Of a stretch of DNA of 64,000 nucleotides, positions 59,803-64,000 are shown piece by piece. Made by a program: the position numbers and the translations under genes. This DNA is from Rhodamnia argentea. Lineage: Eukaryota; Streptophyta; Magnoliopsida; Myrtales; Myrtaceae. The notes under the pieces were generated by a model. The model was not told the DNA's origin and did no database searches. It saw nothing but the letters and a program-made list of their open reading frames with translations. The first letter of the stretch is position 1, and every line of letters starts with the position of its first letter. The stretch covers positions 20,415,015-20,479,014 of the forward strand of contig NC_063157.1 in assembly GCF_020921035.1 (NCBI RefSeq). The letters run 5' to 3'.

Positions 59803-62655
59803 TGTACTTGATTTCTGCCTTGCAGTAGATTGACACCCTGCTTCCGGGCAGAGATTTGTTAGAGCGCCTGCTTCATGAGGAACATTATTTCCACTACTGT
59901 TCTTTTTACATTGCTCATCATTATGGATGACAGCTCCTCTTCGCATTGATCCCGATGCAGGTGATATGATGAAATAGACGATAAGCAAGAAGATGTGGAG
60001 GTGGCGTAATGAATAATACACTAGAATGCCAATAGAATCTTTCTTTGTTCAGTATTTAGTACTTCTGACCATAAGAAGATCAAGAAAGATCATGTACTGG
60101 GTCCTCTGTGGAATAAAGCTTCAACTTTTTCTGTTTTTTGGGGACTTTGTAATTACCCCTTTCTAGTAGAACTCTCAATGGTGCGCAACATTGCTCTCCT
60201 GCTCATGATGAGGACACTGACTCTTACTCTGTCTCCTTCATCTCTTTACCGCTTCTTACTAGCATCTGATACGAGGCAGTTTGCTCAGGCAAGCAAAAGG
60301 GCGATAGCTATTGTCCTGCCAACATTTCGTAAGAGAACAGGTTCGCAGATAGAGGGGAACCTAATGTGCGGTTGCTCTCACATTCAGGTATATGATAAAC
60401 TACAGGACCAAAACGCCTCGTGAGAATTCTCTGCAAATGAACTATCCTCACAGGATTCCATGTATTAAAGTTAAGGAGGTAGAACTGCCGCAGAAAACCT
60501 GCAGATAAATATTTTCAAGTAGTGTTGAGAAAAAATTTGAGCCGTCAATAGATGATGCTGGTGGTATTAGACTATATGGAAACTCTGCTCCTTCAATTCA
60601 AATGATCTGTTGCATCCGCACACAAAAATAACCTGAAATCCTAGAGATATAGAGCATTAGACCCAGTTCCACCGATACAGTGCCTCAATTCCTATTCCGT
60701 CATCCATGTAAGTGTTAGCCTTTTGCTAGTTGGCCTCTCAACCTTCCTTTGATCCTTTTGACATCCTGCAATCAACTCTAACATGCATGATTAGCGTGGC
60801 TCTAGTTTAACTTATCAACCGATAGAAGATGCCGCAGCTTAGTTTAATCAAGCGGGACAAAAGTATATAATGCAATGCCTTGCTGGCCCAGACACCTCCA
60901 GGAAACTGTGGAGTCTCCTATCCGGTTCTCGTTATGCACACTATTGACTGTTCGTTGTGATTTTGTACAAGTTTATAAAAGAAGTGCTTTAACCATCTCT
61001 GCATATTCAACCATTCAATGTCTTCACTTCTCTTGTACTTCTTTCTTTTCCTTCTTTTTGTATGCCCAATTGGGTCGGCTAAACGGTTAAACCTGAACAG
61101 CGGAGTCTCTGGAAGGAATTCATGCTGAGATGTGGCTGATGTTCTTGCTCAAAGAAGACAACTTCATGGAATTACTTAATGCAAGACATGTATATTACTA
61201 GACTTGAAGAAGGTGCTCTCTATGAACTATTGCACGCAGAACAAATTAATCCAGCAGAAGGAAAAGGAACGGAAAACTAAGTCTGACGAAATACCGGAGC
61301 TGTCAAAAAAGTACATAAGTTTAGGTTTCAAAATACTTTCTGCAGGTTCATGAGATATGGCCTTATGGGTAGTTCCATGAACAATCCTTTGTGGGATTGG
61401 ATTCTTTTGACGGTTGAAATGCCATAAAGCCCGAACCAAGATGGCATGCAGTTTTTTGGGATTCAACGGTGCAAAGCGATCATCGGACAGCAAGCATGCC
61501 CAAACAGGCCTCATGAACGCTGAAATAAGAGAACACCTAAGAATCTAGAGGAAATAAAATGCTATATTCATCCTCCGCCACTAATATGGAGGCGAAGTCC
61601 TCCAATGGCTATAATTTTTTCACGGCGGACCATGGTTGGTCTTAATTCAGATGATCAACCAGCATCTTACCAAAGATACTACAGCAAGAAGCATGAAAAA
61701 CAAGAAAAGAAATTATCGGTAATCCGTGAGATGCTACCAGATGATAAAAATTCAGCTCATCTTATTGTCATTGCTTTCGTTTTTGCTCGTACTTGTCTTG
61801 TTTTCTAGTAAGTTTCAAACGGTGCCACATGAATTCAAGCCGTCCCTCTCAAAGAACGAATAATGAGAATGTAAAACCCATCCGCAGCATTGAAATTAGC
61901 TTGAGATCATGCAATAGTCTACACAAATTGCAACAATCTTGCTTGTCCATGAATAGAGAACCTTGCAGAAGTCCATACAAATTGCAACAATCTTGCTTGT
62001 CCATGAATTTAGACCGGGCGATTCATTTCTATACTCCTTGGAAGACAATATAACTATCAAAGGCTGCTCAAATAATAGATCTTGCGCTTTATGCGGCATT
62101 ACTCATTTGTATGAAAAAGAAGAGCAGACTGCTTCTACCCAGCTAAGGTGGTTGCAATCTGGCCCTTAAAATTTTCAAATACGTAATTGAATTGAATCAC
62201 AAGGCTGCAATTTGAACAGTCATAAACAGATGCAAATGAATTCAAGCAACTTTTCGACCAAAAAAAAAAAATCAAGCAACTGGCAACGGTGGATATTTCA
62301 CGAAAGATTCTTCAGATAGAAGTTCCAACCGAGTTGCCACGGAACCAGCCAGGTGATGACATTAGCACATTCATCTCTAAACTACAAATGAAGTTCGACA
62401 TTGCATCGTCAGAAACTCTTACAGAACAATGTCAATTTCGCCAAACCCCCCACCAACCCTAACAAAGGAAAAAGAAAATAACAAGGCCCGCCGAATTAGC
62501 GCCCAAAAGAGGAGACTTTCATAGGCAAGAAATTGAATAGAACAAATCCAGACGAATTCAATAGACACTAGGAAACTTTCATCTCTCTCCTGAAAGCTCT
62601 GCATGATTCTAACAATATCCACCAGTCTTCGCATAGAGGTAAGACCGAACTTGTT
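59803..62655. other. Gene-free stretch between LTP and SUGP1-like genes
   Basis: This 2.85 kb holds the 3' ends of both flanking genes and otherwise no recognisable exon, RNA gene or transposon. Its open frames are short and lack familiar motifs. The only structure noted is the 55-bp duplication listed separately. Confidence 0.55.
61918..62008. repeat. 55-bp tandem duplication
   Basis: The phrase ACAAATTGCAACAATCTTGC, continuing TTGTCCATGAAT, occurs at 61921 and again at 61976, a period of 55 bp with few changes. It lies in non-coding sequence and looks like a simple local duplication. Confidence 0.8.
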
Positions 62656-63713
62656 CAATAGTACGCTTTTCGAGGATTATTCTGCGGGATCAAAACAGCA
62701 TGCAGCACTGGTCAGTTCACAAATATAAGGTTTACAAGGCTCATGCAGCAAATATTAAGGCAAAGAGTTTAGCACCAGAGGGTTTGGTCGGTAACGATAT
62801 CCAAGCATCATCCTCTTTTTATACTGCTCATATATATCATCTTCTGGCTTCACCTCTCCAGGATTATGAGCACCAACACCCAAGTTGTTTTTCTTCACTT
62901 CACCAGCCATGATTGGATCAGCAATACCGCTTCTAGAGCTTCCAAGACCCTCACCTGCTCAAATAGCCAGGTGCACCAATTAGCCTCTTCCACTCAGACA
63001 CAATTAGGAAGTCAGACACCACAAGAATAATTCCTCATCAACCACCATCGTTGGCTTAAATGTCACAGAACAAGGAGTTTCCTCCATACTTAAGCCACTT
63101 AGGAGCTATACAAGATACTTAACAAATCGACACATTCATTAACTTCAGTACATCATGCACACAGGATTAAGCTGCTTATGTGACATACTTATCCTAACAA
63201 AACAATCTAGCTATCTAAACGCTGCCTTATCTTCTAGATGGAACGATGCCAAGAGCTACAGCGAATAGGAAATTGAGAAGTACCTTCTTTCCAACCCATT
63301 TTTGACAAAAGCTTATGGCCAACATTATCAGCCTGAATCCTGGCCCTTTCAGCAGCCTCTCTAGAAGCCCTTCGGGCAGAGGCATCATTACATGAAGCCA
63401 AAAACCTTTCAAGCTCTTCTGGAGGAATGAAATCACCCATGTGATGACCTTTCTTGGAGGGTCCTATGAAACAAAACACAAATGTGTCATCTCAACTGAG
63501 ATGCAGATAGCTAGACGCAAAAAAAAAAACAGAAAGAAAACACCCGCTCACAAAGAAATTCAAAATTCATAAGGTAACCTTGAAGAGAAGTAGGTGGAGG
63601 CATTTCGTCTTTTGATTGTCTAGGTTGTCTCCTCCTCTCCTCCTGGGCAGCCTTTTTCATGTAAAATTCCATCATTGCTACAGGATCTGCACTTGCTGTA
63701 GAACCTGACTCAC
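62656..63713 (-). CDS. SURP and G-patch domain protein (SUGP1-like), C-terminal part
   Basis: Nuclear pre-mRNA splicing factor of the SUGP1/SF4 type. Only the last four coding exons are in the window: 63579-63713, 63284-63463, 62776-62954 and 62656-62682, joined in frame. They read GESGSTASADPVAMMEFYMK, then GPSKKGHHMGDFIPPEELER, then the G-patch (LLSKMGWKEGEGLGSSRSGI), then MMLGYRYRPNPLNNPRKAYY ending at TGA. The acceptor at 63714 has phase 1, so earlier exons with the SURP domain lie beyond 63713, most likely past the right window edge. No further exon was recognised in 63714-64000. The Arabidopsis counterpart I recall is At3g52120. Confidence 0.9.
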
Positions 63714-64000
63714 CTGTGTTCAACAGAACTCGATCAAACAACATGCTTAATCCTTTATCGTGCTCACTTAATAATGCCAAGAAAGCACGGACCACAAAAG
63801 GTCTTTGTAGCATGTTGCAATTTAACCAAAAAGAAGTACTCACATCATTTCTAGCATGTTGCAACTTTGTACCTTGTATTAATAACTTGTTAGATGTAAT
63901 CGTTTGTCTTTGGATCAAATTGATTTCAGGTTGTCTTCAATTCTAATGATTTCAGCACATTCAGCTTTTCAGATGCTGCCATATTCTATTTTACCTTCTA

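Noticed and set aside
60178-60423. 81-residue open frame downstream of the LTP gene
   Set aside because: No recognisable domain and no start or splice context that supports it; probably 3' flank.

Overview
This is a 64 kb piece of a plant nuclear genome, most likely a dicot tree or shrub. Genes are broken by many short introns with GT-AG borders, the encoded proteins are plant-specific (a plastid ribosomal RRM protein, FRIENDLY/CLU, FTIP/MCTP, RAD21 of the SYN type), and about a third of the window is LTR-retrotransposon sequence. I read the splice sites by eye and kept only exon chains whose reading frame closes; no alignment or search was run.

Layout. 1-18319 is a nest of LTR retrotransposons. 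A Tekay/Del-like Ty3 relic on the + strand (10798-18319) had its 5' LTR split by a Tat-like Ty3 element on the - strand (window edge to 10797). The 5' LTR of that Tat element was in turn hit by a third element, now a 2.0 kb solo LTR with an intact ACTTG target duplication (7532-9544). 18320-21441 is gene-free and holds a tandem/inverted ~30 bp repeat array, telomere-like AAACCCTA tracts and a ~0.6 kb hAT-like MITE. From 21442 on the region is gene-rich: RAD21/SCC1 alpha-kleisin (-, 13 coding exons, 669 aa), PSRP2-like plastid RNA-binding protein (-, 4 exons, 268 aa), cytosolic ribosomal protein eL6 (+, 3 exons, 231 aa), an FTIP-type MCTP (-, intronless, 798 aa), FRIENDLY/CLU (-, 28 coding exons, 1426 aa), an Fe(II)/2-oxoglutarate oxygenase (+, 7 exons, 365 aa), a secreted 8-cysteine LTP-like protein (+, 114 aa) and the 3' end of a SUGP1-like G-patch splicing factor (-, runs off the right edge). 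A solo LTR of the same Tat family lies at 56445-59131, about 0.3 kb upstream of the LTP gene.

The genes are mostly housekeeping: chromosome cohesion, plastid and cytosolic translation, mitochondrial distribution, pre-mRNA splicing. PSRP2 and RPL6 share a 377 bp divergent promoter with Site II, G-box and telobox motifs, which suggests coupled control of plastid and cytosolic translation genes. The set SUGP1-LTP-FRIENDLY-PSRP2 appears in the same order as I recall on Arabidopsis chromosome 3 (At3g52120 to At3g52150), so this looks like an ancestral syntenic block enlarged by insertions.

I found no evidence of a wholly new biological system. The most notable items are the three-layer nested insertion, the solo LTR next to the LTP promoter, two apparent GC-AG introns in the FRIENDLY gene, and the divergent ribosomal-protein promoter.
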